This document shows, piece after piece, positions 10,388 through 18,973 of a stretch of 27,908 nucleotides of DNA. The stretch's first letter is position 1. The number at the start of each line of letters is the position of its first letter. The translations under genes and the position numbers were made by a program. Below the pieces are notes generated by a model that made no database searches, was not told the DNA's origin, and saw nothing but the letters and a program-made list of their open reading frames with translations. The stretch is from the IMG/VR virus record IMGVR_UViG_3300006875_000114, positions 1 through 27,908 of that record. One strand, written 5' to 3'. Origin of the DNA: a virus.

Positions 10388-10813
10388 ATGGAGACTCACT
10401 CGCGTAAGCGAGATAAGAAAATTCTCGACTTCCTTTCAAAAGCTGCCGAAGCAGCGGATCACGTAGGAATACGTGCTAAGCTTGCTGCTGCAGTTGTCAT
10501 TAAAAATGAGATCATATCGATTGGATTTAATCGAAGAAAGACTCACCCTTTTCAAGCTCAGTTTCAAGCAAACGATAAGCAGATTTATCTTCATGCTGAG
10601 AATGACGCCATCAATCGTGCTTTAAAGTACATTACAAAAGAAGAACTTAAGAAAGCTACTCTATATGTAGCTAGGGTTAAGTATCGAGATAACAAAACAA
10701 AGAAAGCTATTTGGGCTGAAAGCAAACCATGTTCTGGTTGCCAGAAAGCTATCCATTCTCATGGAATCAAGACTGTTGTTCATACGTATTCAGAAGGATA
10801 TAAATATATGTAA
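10388..10813 (+). CDS. zinc-dependent cytidine/deoxycytidylate deaminase-like protein
   Basis: A 141-residue member of the cytidine/dCMP deaminase superfamily. The zinc motif is complete: H69-A-E71 (YLHAENDAINRAL) supplies one ligand and the proton-shuttling glutamate, and P114-C115-S-G-C118 supplies two cysteines. The likely reaction is dCMP to dUMP, feeding ThyX downstream, but tRNA or other nucleotide deamination cannot be excluded. ATG 10388 is preferred; the frame stays open to 10358, but that start lies inside the tmRNA hairpin. Its 3' end contains an exact late promoter word that serves the next gene. Confidence 0.8.
   Translation: METHSRKRDKKILDFLSKAAEAADHVGIRAKLAAAVVIKNEIISIGFNRRKTHPFQAQFQANDKQIYLHAENDAINRALKYITKEELKKATLYVARVKYRDNKTKKAIWAESKPCSGCQKAIHSHGIKTVVHTYSEGYKYM
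10799..10806 (+). promoter_or_regulatory. T4-type late promoter (TATAAATA)
   Basis: An exact TATAAATA, encoded within the last codons of the deaminase gene (Y-K-Y-M), lies 30 bases before the next start at 10836. It is well placed to open the late gene block that follows. Confidence 0.7.
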
Positions 10814-10835
10814 GCTTACACATAGGTTTATTTAA

Positions 10836-11750
10836 ATGATATTAAAATTTAATTCTTTTTTAAGGGAAAAATTAGAAGGCGATCTTGGTAATCATGAAAG
10901 TGGTACTTTGCATGAAATACTAGTAGCACATTCATTAAATGGCAATAAACACGTCAATCCTCGAGCAGAACAAGTTCACGATGACTATGCTAATAGATTG
11001 GGAGGAACTTCTAGCCCACTTTACCAACATCATCTAGCCCGCGCACAAGAAGCAGCTAAAAATATTAAGCAACATATAGAATCGCAGGGGCACGAAGTTT
11101 CTCATTCTTCTTGGTCAGCGCAAGCAAGCGAAAAAGAAGAAGGACACGGAGATCCTTCTGATGTTTATGTTCATACAAAAACTGGTAAAAAAATAGGTGT
11201 TAGCTTAAAAGTAGGAGATACACATGGTACTAAACCTATCTCCAATCCTGGTGTTAGTTCAGAAATTAAGACTCATTTAGATGATGCAAGACAATCTTTA
11301 GCACAGCAACACCCACACACAAAAGGAATGACTACTGCGCAAATTAAACAAGAAGCTAGATCTAATCCAGAAGTTGGAAAAACAGTAGATGCTTTAAGAA
11401 AGCAAACATTAGAAAAATCTGTCAATCAATTACACTCTGATTATTCTAAAATGTCTGAACCAGAATTACATCAGCATGTAATGAAGCTTTTGCATGGCGG
11501 ATCAGATTATCATTCTGATCATATTAGAGCGACTACAACAGGAACCGGTGGAAATTATAGAAGTAAAATAATAAACCCATCATCTCATTATGCTGGACAA
11601 ATTGAACCAGGAAAAATAGATGTTGTAAAATCTGGAACATCAGTTTTATTTAAACATAAAGATACTGGAAAAACTTTAGCTAAACACAGATTAAAATTTG
11701 AATCTAGTGGTCTTTCTAGTATTAAAGGATCTGGAGAATCATCATTGTGA
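10836..11750 (+). CDS. late protein with PD-(D/E)XK nuclease-like motif and capsid-targeting-like N-terminus
   Basis: A 304-residue, His/Ser/Lys-rich protein. A possible nuclease core is visible in residues 20-130: a helix with a conserved-looking Glu (GTLHEILVAHSL), then GDPSDVYVHTKTGKKIGVSLKVG, which fits the Asp ... Ser-x-Lys pattern of PD-(D/E)XK enzymes. This is inference from a loose motif. The N-terminus (MILKFNSFLRE then K) resembles the T4 capsid-targeting sequence, with an (L/I)-x-E site as cut by the T4-type prohead protease, so it could be packaged and injected. Its TGA overlaps the GTG start of the next gene. It lies behind a late promoter. Confidence 0.6.
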   Translation: MILKFNSFLREKLEGDLGNHESGTLHEILVAHSLNGNKHVNPRAEQVHDDYANRLGGTSSPLYQHHLARAQEAAKNIKQHIESQGHEVSHSSWSAQASEKEEGHGDPSDVYVHTKTGKKIGVSLKVGDTHGTKPISNPGVSSEIKTHLDDARQSLAQQHPHTKGMTTAQIKQEARSNPEVGKTVDALRKQTLEKSVNQLHSDYSKMSEPELHQHVMKLLHGGSDYHSDHIRATTTGTGGNYRSKIINPSSHYAGQIEPGKIDVVKSGTSVLFKHKDTGKTLAKHRLKFESSGLSSIKGSGESSL

Positions 11751-12916
11751 AATCTTTCATTGAATTGACTGAATCTTCAAATGAAGAAAAATTAACTCAT
11801 CTTGAACATGCAGAAGATCATCCTATCAATGCTGGTCATGAAGGAACTCAGCATGCAATAAACACTTTGCAGCAAACCGCAAACGCATTACGCGGCAAAC
11901 CAAGTACTGCGCGGGTTATGACTAAGTTTGATGGATCGCCTTCTATCGTGTTCGGCCGACACCCAGAAACAGGTCAATTCTTTGTAGCTTCCAAATCAGC
12001 ATTTAACAAAGAACCTAAGATCAATTATACAGAAGAAGATATTCAACGTAATCATGGCCATGCACCTGGATTAGTTTCCAAATTAACAGCAGCTCTTCAA
12101 CATTTACCTAAAGTTACTCCAAAGACTGGTGTTTATCAAGCAGATATAATGCATACACCAGAAGACGTTAAAGATGACGGGATGTCAACATCTTTTAGAC
12201 CAAACACGATATCTTACTCTTCACCAAGTAATTCTGAAACATCTTCAAAAATTAAGAAATCTAAGATAGGAGTAGCTGTACATACTGCGTATCACGGAAA
12301 TGATTTTGGTTCACTCAGAGCAGAATACGGAGCTGATATATCTGGGTTTGGATCACACCCTGATGTACATGTAATATCTACTCAATACAGACCAGAAAAT
12401 GCTCAATATTCAGATGAAGATCACAGCCAATTCAGACAACATATTCAAGCAGCGACCACTCTTTCGAGACAAATCAAGCCAGAACATTATGATGTTTTAA
12501 ATGATCATGGTCATAAAGACATGATTAAAACATACATCAATAGCACAGTAAGAAATAATACTAAGCCTGATGTTGAAGGATATAAAGCTTTCACAAGAGA
12601 ACGTGCATCCGTTGCTGCTAGCAAAGTTAAAAGTGATAAAGCTAAGCAAGCTAAGCATGAAGCGGGCGATGCTGCTGTTACTCACATTGACGCTAATACT
12701 CCTCATTTTCAAAATGTATTAAATTTGCATCATCACCTACAACAAGCTAAAAATGTGTTAGTAAGCTCCATGTCCCGTGGTTCTGATTATGAACATCGCA
12801 TAGCCGGACAACTTACTAAGCCAGAAGGATTTGTGTCAGTTATAAACAATCGGCCAACTAAATTGACTGATCGTTATGAATTCAATAGAATGAATTTTTT
12901 AAGAAGCAAGGAATAG
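11747..12916 (+). CDS. ligase-like covalent nucleotidyltransferase (KxDG motif), probably virion-associated
   Basis: A 389-residue protein from GTG 11747, overlapping the previous stop. It shows a nucleotidyltransferase-superfamily motif set as in DNA/RNA ligases and capping enzymes: motif I K60-F-D-G-S-P; TGVYQADIM near 127 as a motif III equivalent; IGVAVHTAYHG near 174 as IIIa; and EGFVSVINNRPTKL near the C-terminus as IV/V. It should therefore form a Lys60-AMP (or GMP) intermediate. Similar proteins occur in cyanophages and pelagiphages without assigned function. The N-terminus MKSFIELTE then S closely resembles the T4 capsid-targeting peptide with an L-x-E cleavage site. Pairing with the nuclease-like protein suggests end processing of DNA or RNA, possibly after injection. 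Confidence 0.7.
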   Translation: MKSFIELTESSNEEKLTHLEHAEDHPINAGHEGTQHAINTLQQTANALRGKPSTARVMTKFDGSPSIVFGRHPETGQFFVASKSAFNKEPKINYTEEDIQRNHGHAPGLVSKLTAALQHLPKVTPKTGVYQADIMHTPEDVKDDGMSTSFRPNTISYSSPSNSETSSKIKKSKIGVAVHTAYHGNDFGSLRAEYGADISGFGSHPDVHVISTQYRPENAQYSDEDHSQFRQHIQAATTLSRQIKPEHYDVLNDHGHKDMIKTYINSTVRNNTKPDVEGYKAFTRERASVAASKVKSDKAKQAKHEAGDAAVTHIDANTPHFQNVLNLHHHLQQAKNVLVSSMSRGSDYEHRIAGQLTKPEGFVSVINNRPTKLTDRYEFNRMNFLRSKE

Positions 12917-12919
12917 AAT

Positions 12920-14230
12920 ATGGCTCAATTTAGAACGGATATCAAAAAATACGCGACTAGTCATGATGTAACTCGTCATGAAGTCTTCATGTTGAATGAT
13001 CGACTTACTCCTTCTGGCACACTAACAGACGCATTTGGGCGACTCAGAATATCTCCTCCATTAACACTATTTGATAGCTCTCATCGTTATCAAGACAATG
13101 GGCTGTGGGCTACGTCAAACACGGGGACAGCAAATGCAACATTCATTCCAAATCAAAGCACGATTGCAATGAATGTTGACAACACCGATGGTGCTGAGGT
13201 GATTCGCGAAACAAAAAGAGTGTTTGTTTATCAACCAGGTAAGTCTTTACTCATTATGAATACTTTTGTGATGCAGACACCTACTGCAAACGTGAGACAG
13301 AGAGTTGGATATTTTAATTCACAAAATGGAATCTATCTCGAAAATGATGGCACAACAAACTATCTCGTTTTACGCACATTCACATCCTCTGCCGTAGCTG
13401 AAACGCGAGTAGCACAAGCGAATTGGAATATTGATAAGTTTGATGGTACGGGATATTCTGCACAAGGCACACAACCAGAGCATTCTACTGGGCTTGACGT
13501 AAGCAAATCAAATATCTTTTGGATCGATGTTGAATGGTTGGGCGTAGGTGATATTAGAGCTGGGTTTGTTATTGATGGTAGATTTTGCACAGCACATATA
13601 TTTCATAATGATAATCGAAATACGCTTCCCTACATGACAACAGCGACTCTTCCTTTGAGATATGAAATAAAAAATACAGGTGTGGTGTCAGGCTCTAGCA
13701 CACTCAAGCAAATATGCTCTACCGTCATATCTGAAGGTGGTTATCAATTATTTGGTACACAGCGTGCTGTAGGAGTTCCTATAACTTCTGCAAAAGATCT
13801 TGCTACAGCCGGAACAACATACCCAGTTGTTTCTATTCAATTAAAATCTAATAGGCTTGATGCAGCAGTAATTGTCACCGCACTTTCGATTCTAGGTAAA
13901 TCTAACTCTCCAACAACAATACGATGGAGTGTACATACGGGAACAACCCTAACAAGCCCAAGCTGGGTGTCAGCAGGAGATGATTCTTCAGTAGAATATG
14001 ATTTATCAGCAACAGCAATGAGTGGTGGAAGACAAGTGGCTACGGGTTATCTTAGCGTCACAAACCAAGCATCAACGTCAATCGATATTCTTAAAGAAGC
14101 TCTCTTCAGATTTCAATTAGAGAGAAATGGACTCACAGCAACGCCAACGATATTTACACTTGCTGCAACCCCAGCGTCAAACGGAGACGACGTTCTTGGT
14201 AGTATTGATTGGGAAGAAATTACTAGTTAA
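12920..14230 (+). CDS. virion structural protein
   Basis: A 436-residue, Thr/Ser/Asn-rich, beta-type protein with no signal peptide. The sequence LNDRLTPSGTLTDAFGRLRISPPLTLFDSSHRY starts a fold I associate with structural proteins of cyanophage-like myoviruses. The composition (few Cys and Lys, many T-S-N-G) and its length suit a tail, baseplate or fibre component. Family recall only; no domain name is claimed. It starts three bases after the preceding stop and ends shortly before a late promoter, consistent with late expression. Confidence 0.7.
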   Translation: MAQFRTDIKKYATSHDVTRHEVFMLNDRLTPSGTLTDAFGRLRISPPLTLFDSSHRYQDNGLWATSNTGTANATFIPNQSTIAMNVDNTDGAEVIRETKRVFVYQPGKSLLIMNTFVMQTPTANVRQRVGYFNSQNGIYLENDGTTNYLVLRTFTSSAVAETRVAQANWNIDKFDGTGYSAQGTQPEHSTGLDVSKSNIFWIDVEWLGVGDIRAGFVIDGRFCTAHIFHNDNRNTLPYMTTATLPLRYEIKNTGVVSGSSTLKQICSTVISEGGYQLFGTQRAVGVPITSAKDLATAGTTYPVVSIQLKSNRLDAAVIVTALSILGKSNSPTTIRWSVHTGTTLTSPSWVSAGDDSSVEYDLSATAMSGGRQVATGYLSVTNQASTSIDILKEALFRFQLERNGLTATPTIFTLAATPASNGDDVLGSIDWEEITS

Positions 14231-14251
14231 AATAGAAGAAACTATATAAAG

Positions 14252-14259
14252 TATAAATA
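14252..14259 (+). promoter_or_regulatory. T4-type late promoter (TATAAATA)
   Basis: An exact TATAAATA in the 51-base gap between two late genes, 22 bases before the ATG at 14282. Position and wording are ideal for a T4-type late promoter. Confidence 0.8.
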
Positions 14260-14281
14260 CTCATAAAATCGGTTACAGTTT

Positions 14282-15331
14282 ATGGAAAAACATACAGTCG
14301 TAGCATTCGGTAGGATGAATCCTCCTACAGTAGGTCATCAAGCTTTAGTTAATGCTGTCCAAGAGCATGCTAAAAAGGTAGGTGGTACGGCTGAAGTCCA
14401 TCTTTCAAAGTCACAAGATCCTAAGAAGAATCCTCTTTCTTACAAAGATAAGTTAGGTTACGCTCAAAAAGCTTTTGGCGATGTTGTTAAAGACTCTTCA
14501 GCTAAGAATCCTTTAGAAGTTTTAAAAGGACTTCATGGCAAAACTGATCACGTGACAATGGTTGCCGGCAGTGATCGAGTAGAAGAATACAAAGCCTTAC
14601 TTAACAAATACAATGGTCATCCAGATCACTATACATTTAAGTCTATAAGTGTTGTTTCGGCTGGAGATAGAGACCCAGATTCAGAAGGTGTTGAGGGGAT
14701 GAGTGCTTCTAAGATGAGAGAGCACGCTAAAAATAAAAGCCATGAAGAATTTTCAAGCGGACTGCCTGAAAATCTTAAACAACATAGTCATGAAATGATG
14801 TCGAGAGTTAGATCCGGAATGGGTATTGCAGAATCATATAATAGTTTAATAAAAAGAATTATTCGTGAGAATCAAATATCAGAAGGAAGATTTTCTTCTT
14901 CATGGATATCCCGTTTAAGATCATTGATTTCAGGAGAAACACGAAAACAAAATTTTACAAAGCAATGGGCTGCATCTCTTCAGCCAGCAGAAAAGTCTCC
15001 TGGTCTTAAACCAAGAAATGAAAGATCTCAATATGGTGCTAAGCATAATAAAAAAATAGAATTTAAAAGCGATGAGAATAAAGTGAAAAAAGAAGAAGTT
15101 TCTTTACAAGAATCATATGATAGTTTTAATATAACTAAACCAAGTGGATATGGTTCATTTATGACGGCAGGGGATATTGGGCTTAAGATAAAAGCTGGAT
15201 TTGCTCATCATCCAAGCGTAGAAGAAGCTATACAAGAATTAGAAAATAAAAAGAAAAAACAAATAAATAGGTTCAATCATGAAAACTTTTCTAAATCTAA
15301 ACTATCTGATCAGCAATTCCTATCTGATTAA
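14282..15331 (+). CDS. NMNAT/cytidylyltransferase-like nucleotidyltransferase with C-terminal extension
   Basis: A 349-residue protein. The first 150 residues form a nucleotidylyltransferase domain: VAFGRMNPPTVGHQ gives the T16-x-G-H19 form of the (H/T)xGH motif, and GMSASKMREHA (S141, R146) matches the ISSTxxR loop. These enzymes join a nucleoside monophosphate to a phosphorylated partner (NMN, phosphocholine, pantetheine phosphate); the substrate is not readable here. NAD synthesis is the closest analogy. The remaining 200 residues are Lys/Ser-rich, with (L/I)-x-E sites (GIAESYNSLIKRI near 181, SLQESYDSF) like targets of the prohead protease, so processing in the capsid is possible. A late promoter is directly upstream. 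The protein family recurs in marine T4-like phages. Confidence 0.75.
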   Translation: MEKHTVVAFGRMNPPTVGHQALVNAVQEHAKKVGGTAEVHLSKSQDPKKNPLSYKDKLGYAQKAFGDVVKDSSAKNPLEVLKGLHGKTDHVTMVAGSDRVEEYKALLNKYNGHPDHYTFKSISVVSAGDRDPDSEGVEGMSASKMREHAKNKSHEEFSSGLPENLKQHSHEMMSRVRSGMGIAESYNSLIKRIIRENQISEGRFSSSWISRLRSLISGETRKQNFTKQWAASLQPAEKSPGLKPRNERSQYGAKHNKKIEFKSDENKVKKEEVSLQESYDSFNITKPSGYGSFMTAGDIGLKIKAGFAHHPSVEEAIQELENKKKKQINRFNHENFSKSKLSDQQFLSD

Positions 15332-15345
15332 AAGAGTAAGCCCAT

Positions 15346-15489
15346 ATGTTAAATAAATTTTTTGGTTGGATTCTTGGTAGTAAAAAACTATCAGTAGATT
15401 CACAGATAACTGATTCAGTTACAGTAGAACAGAAAAAAACTAAGCAACCACGTAAACCTCGTGGGTCAAACAAAAAGAAGAAGGTTTAA
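15346..15489 (+). CDS. 47-residue basic protein
   Basis: ATG 15346 to TAA 15489. A short hydrophobic start (MLNKFFGWILGSKK) precedes a Thr/Val middle and a very basic tail (KQPRKPRGSNKKKKV). It lies between two late genes, with only one base before the next ATG. The basic tail suits DNA or capsid-interior binding, but there is no family match. The ribosome site is poor (GAGTAAG). Confidence 0.5.
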   Translation: MLNKFFGWILGSKKLSVDSQITDSVTVEQKKTKQPRKPRGSNKKKKV

Positions 15490-15490
15490 T

Positions 15491-16501
15491 ATGGCGGATA
15501 AAGATAAAAGAGAATACGATTACGAAGGTGATATGGCTATGTCACAGCTTCGAAGCATTATACGTAATGCACAGATGATGCATGATAAATTGTTAGAACC
15601 TACTACTAATCTTCCGGAATGGGTTCAGGCTAAAATCACATTAGCAAAAGATTATATTGAAACTGCTACAAACTACATGCAAAGCGAATTAGATGAAGAC
15701 TTCATCGAAGAATCAGCTGATAGTGGCTTAGCAGCCAAGGCTAAAAAATCAGGTATATCTCTATCTACTTTAAGAAAAGTGTACAAGCGAGGTGTTGCTG
15801 CATGGAATTCCGGCCATCGTCCAGGAACAACACCTCAACAGTGGGGAATGGCAAGAGTAAATTCTTACATTACAAAAGGTAAAGGAACTTACCACGGAGC
15901 AGATAAAGATTTGAGAGAAGAAGATTTAGATGAAGCATGCTGGGATTCATATAAGCAAGTTGGTATGAAAAAGAAAAATGGGAAGATGGTTCCAAACTGT
16001 ATTCCAAAAGAACAAGTAGAAGAAGACTCTAGACTAGAAAATAAAGCTTATCATAAAGGATTAAGTTCTTCTACAGCAAAAGCTCGCGTTGCTCATTGGA
16101 AAGAAATGGATAAGCTTTCAGATAGAGACCCTAAAGCTTATAAGCCTGCTCCTGGTGATGAAACAGCAAAAACTAAATTAAGCAAGCATACTTTAAAGTA
16201 TCGTAAAATGTATGGTGAAGAAGTTAATGAAGAAAAGAAAAATGTTAAGTTAGGCAAAGTAAAACGATTACCAGCAGGATCAAATAAAAAATTTGAAGTA
16301 TTCGTTAAAAACGCAAAAGGCAACACGGTAAGCGTTAAGTTTGGTGATCCTGGTTTAGAGATAAAGAGAGATGATCCGGGTCGTAGAAAAAATTTCAGAG
16401 CAAGACATAATTGTGATACTGACCCCAAAGCAAAAGATCGTACTCGTCCAAAGTATTGGAGCTGTCGTCAATGGCGCGCCGGAGCAAAAGTAGAAGCATA
16501 A
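15491..16501 (+). CDS. multidomain phage structural/capsid-associated protein
   Basis: A 336-residue basic protein with domains I recall from cyanophage-like myoviruses. An N-terminal helical part (1-75) is followed by a conserved block SGLAAKAKKSGISLSTLRKVYKRG...HRPGTTPQQWGMARVNSYI (78-140). A short Cys-containing unit CWDSYKQVGMKKKNGKMVPNC (150-170) comes next. The C-terminal module VKFGDPGLEIKRDDPGRRKN...RARHNCDTDP...YWSCRQW (260-330) has the basic, Cys/His pattern seen in capsid-associated phage proteins. The ATG directly after the previous stop is preferred to the open frame back to 15461. Exact role (scaffold, decoration or packaged protein) unknown. Confidence 0.65.
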   Translation: MADKDKREYDYEGDMAMSQLRSIIRNAQMMHDKLLEPTTNLPEWVQAKITLAKDYIETATNYMQSELDEDFIEESADSGLAAKAKKSGISLSTLRKVYKRGVAAWNSGHRPGTTPQQWGMARVNSYITKGKGTYHGADKDLREEDLDEACWDSYKQVGMKKKNGKMVPNCIPKEQVEEDSRLENKAYHKGLSSSTAKARVAHWKEMDKLSDRDPKAYKPAPGDETAKTKLSKHTLKYRKMYGEEVNEEKKNVKLGKVKRLPAGSNKKFEVFVKNAKGNTVSVKFGDPGLEIKRDDPGRRKNFRARHNCDTDPKAKDRTRPKYWSCRQWRAGAKVEA

Positions 16502-16502
16502 T

Positions 16503-16940
16503 ATGTCTTTAACAGATTCATTAAAAATAGTATTAGCAGAAAACTTTGCGCTTTACTTAAAAGCGCAATACTACCATTGGAATGTTGAAGGATCAGACTT
16601 CTATCAATTGCATGAATTCTTTGGCGATTTATATGAAGAAGTATATAGTTCAATTGATAAATTTGCAGAAGAAATTCGTGCATTAAATTCTTATGCTCCC
16701 GGTTCATTAAAAAGATATTCTGAGTTGTCTAAAATTGAAGGAGAAGAAAGAATTCTTACTTCAAAAGAAATGATATCCCAATTACTAACAGATAATAACA
16801 CATACATAAATACATTAACTGAAGCTTTTCAATTATCTGAAAATCAAAAAGAAATAGGTTTATCTAACTTTATCCAGGATAGAATAGATCAACACAAAAA
16901 GCATGCTTGGATGTTAAGATCTTTTCTTAAAGGGCTATAA
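16503..16940 (+). CDS. Dps-like ferritin-fold protein
   Basis: A 145-residue four-helix protein of the Dps/ferritin-like family, which oxidises and stores iron and shields DNA. The family signature is clear: YYHWNVEGSDFYQLHEFF, then IDKFAEEIRALNSYAPGS. Relative to E. coli Dps (H51, H63, D67, D78, E82), the ferroxidase residues H25, H37, D52 and E56 are present at matching spacing. The D67 place is G41 with D42 next to it, so metal oxidation may be altered. It lacks the long basic N-terminal tail of DNA-binding Dps. It sits among late virion genes, one base after the previous stop, so it may protect new or packaged DNA from peroxide, or be a virion component. Confidence 0.85.
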   Translation: MSLTDSLKIVLAENFALYLKAQYYHWNVEGSDFYQLHEFFGDLYEEVYSSIDKFAEEIRALNSYAPGSLKRYSELSKIEGEERILTSKEMISQLLTDNNTYINTLTEAFQLSENQKEIGLSNFIQDRIDQHKKHAWMLRSFLKGL

Positions 16941-17582
16941 ATGGACAACAAGTACAAAACTTTAGAAACTATTATTAAAGAGATGTCATCTATACCTATG
17001 TTAGATGGCACTGATTGGCAATATTCAAGATTATGTAATACCATAAGGAAAGTGCATGAGCAGAGACAAGATATTGAAAAGCATGAAAGAGATCAGCTTG
17101 CTGTTGGTACCTATTTTACTAAGAATTTTGAAATGTCTCCAAAAGCTCAGTTACTCTATGCTAACTTACCTAAAGATACTGATCCGGTTTCTGCGGAAAA
17201 GAGTGCTATACTTCATGATAAACTATTTGCTTTGGAAAAGCAATCGCAAGCTTCACAAAGCTCTTCTAAACAAACAGTAAAATCAGCTCAAGACTATGTT
17301 GATGAAATAAAAATGCATGCCAAAAAGATGGGTCTTGAAAAAGAACATTCATATCTTGAAACAAATTTAAACAACATTAAAAAATATGCAGGAGAAGTTC
17401 CTGATGTTCCTATGGCTACTTCTGATGATGAAGCAGAAACGCTTAAATCTAAAACAAGTAGTAGCCCACCGTTTCAAAGAAATCCAGATCCTGTAAAAGA
17501 CATGGACTTGGATTCTAAAAACTTTTTAATACGTCGTAACTTAGCAGCTCAACGAAAAATAAAAATAATAGATGGAGATTAA
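16941..17582 (+). CDS. helical protein of unknown function
   Basis: A 213-residue, highly charged, mainly helical protein that directly follows the Dps-like gene (TAA then ATG). Gln/Ser-rich and Ser/Thr-rich linkers (residues about 100-112 and 155-175) separate three helical parts; it ends in a basic segment (RRNLAAQRKIKIIDGD). No motif recognised. The context implies a late, virion-related or assembly protein. Confidence 0.6.
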   Translation: MDNKYKTLETIIKEMSSIPMLDGTDWQYSRLCNTIRKVHEQRQDIEKHERDQLAVGTYFTKNFEMSPKAQLLYANLPKDTDPVSAEKSAILHDKLFALEKQSQASQSSSKQTVKSAQDYVDEIKMHAKKMGLEKEHSYLETNLNNIKKYAGEVPDVPMATSDDEAETLKSKTSSSPPFQRNPDPVKDMDLDSKNFLIRRNLAAQRKIKIIDGD

Positions 17583-17593
17583 AGGAAGCCATT

Positions 17594-18721
17594 ATGTCTA
17601 AATTAAAAAACACTTTCGGATTACCAGAATCTTTGATTGACATAGTAAATCAAATCAATGAAACTTCTCACTTATCTCCTAAGCAAAAAAAGATCGCTAA
17701 GATGGCAGGTGATCCTGATAAAATTGATGCAGAAGATCTTCAAAAATTAAGAATGAAAAATGAATCCGAACAGTTTTCAAAAGACATGACAAATTTAAAT
17801 AAAGCAGAAACTGAAAGGCTTAAGTCTGAGGCAGAATTAAGAAGTGTAAAGAAAGCCACTGCGCCTAAGCAACCTCCAGTAAAAATAGGTGAAGAATCAC
17901 TTAATGAAGTTGGTGATACTCCTAAAGGACAACAGAAGTTAATTGATCTTATAAAGAGAAGACAATCACAAGGATATGTACACCCTGAAAAAGATCCTAC
18001 GCAGCAAAACGCAGCTAAAAGATTAGAGAAGAGTGCAGAAGTCATTAAAAATTCTTTTGAACAAGATGAAGAAACAATTGAAGAAGTTACTGGAACGTAT
18101 CCATTTAAAGCAAATGAAATGGCTCCTTTACTAGCTACTCTTCGTGTTCTTTTAAACTTCTTAGCTTCTTCACCTGCACTAAAGAGAATGATGAAAGAAG
18201 AAACTGGTATTGATTATGATAATGTTGATTCATTATTAAATTTCTTCGAAGTTCTTGGCGAAGAGCTTGAATTAATTGAATATAGAACAAAAGGTGCTGT
18301 TGGTAAGAAAAAGAAAATGGCTACTGCTTCATCCGCACCGGCTGCAAGCAAACCAGAGCATAAAGATGACGATGAAGAAGAAGATGAAGGACCAGCATAT
18401 TCACCAGCTTCTGGTAAAGATCAAGAACATATAATGACTCAGCTCAAAGGCGCTATGGATGATGAAAAAGGTGGAAGACATATTGATACATCTTCTGGAA
18501 AGAAATATGTGAGCGGGCCTACAGCTAAAAAGATTCATTCACACCTAATGGGGCTCAAAGCTCCAGAAAGAGCACAATCTTCTTCTGACCTTTACAACCT
18601 TAAAGCAACACATCCAATGACGAAGCATATTCAAGATGATGATCGCGCTGCAGCACAGAGAGGAATCAAAGCTCCTTCTGAGAAAAAAGGTAGAGGAAGA
18701 CCTAAGAAAATGGTTGATTAA
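17594..18721 (+). CDS. late protein, disordered/helical, with AT-hook-like tail
   Basis: A 375-residue protein with strongly alternating charged regions. The N-terminal helix FGLPESLIDIVNQINE is followed by a long Lys/Glu coiled region (40-165) and a folded hydrophobic part (FKANEMAPLLATLRVLLNFLASSPALKRMM and SLLNFFEVLGEELELIEY, 170-230). A D/E-rich acidic tract (250-265) precedes a basic C-terminus ending KKGRGRPKKMVD, an AT-hook-like GRP motif that could contact DNA. It resembles a scaffold or capsid-interior protein in composition, but no family is recognised. AAAGGAAG gives a good ribosome site. Confidence 0.6.
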   Translation: MSKLKNTFGLPESLIDIVNQINETSHLSPKQKKIAKMAGDPDKIDAEDLQKLRMKNESEQFSKDMTNLNKAETERLKSEAELRSVKKATAPKQPPVKIGEESLNEVGDTPKGQQKLIDLIKRRQSQGYVHPEKDPTQQNAAKRLEKSAEVIKNSFEQDEETIEEVTGTYPFKANEMAPLLATLRVLLNFLASSPALKRMMKEETGIDYDNVDSLLNFFEVLGEELELIEYRTKGAVGKKKKMATASSAPAASKPEHKDDDEEEDEGPAYSPASGKDQEHIMTQLKGAMDDEKGGRHIDTSSGKKYVSGPTAKKIHSHLMGLKAPERAQSSSDLYNLKATHPMTKHIQDDDRAAAQRGIKAPSEKKGRGRPKKMVD

Positions 18722-18723
18722 TT

Positions 18724-18972
18724 GTGGCTATCATAGCAAATATAATAAAGCGTGACACTCGTAAGGAAGAGAAACAAGAGGCTCAACCAAAGCCTCTTGT
18801 GTCTTTAAAGACTATTCATGAAGTACATAATAGAAATATGAACAACAAAAAACACTTGACTAACTCTTTGGATAAGCCTAAAAGGATTTCAAGTGTTCAA
18901 GAAACAAATGAAATAAATATAAAGAAAACTTCTAGATATTTAGAAGACCTTACGACTAAAGGAGACAACTAA
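18724..18972 (+). CDS. small basic protein of unknown function
   Basis: An 82-residue basic protein starting at GTG 18724, two bases after the previous stop, probably coupled to it. Composition is Lys/Asn/Thr/Glu-rich with no hydrophobic core (KEEKQEAQPKPLVSLKTIHE), suggesting disorder or a bound assembly factor. It stops one base before the next ATG. Unknown function. Confidence 0.55.
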   Translation: MAIIANIIKRDTRKEEKQEAQPKPLVSLKTIHEVHNRNMNNKKHLTNSLDKPKRISSVQETNEINIKKTSRYLEDLTTKGDN

Positions 18973-18973
18973 C

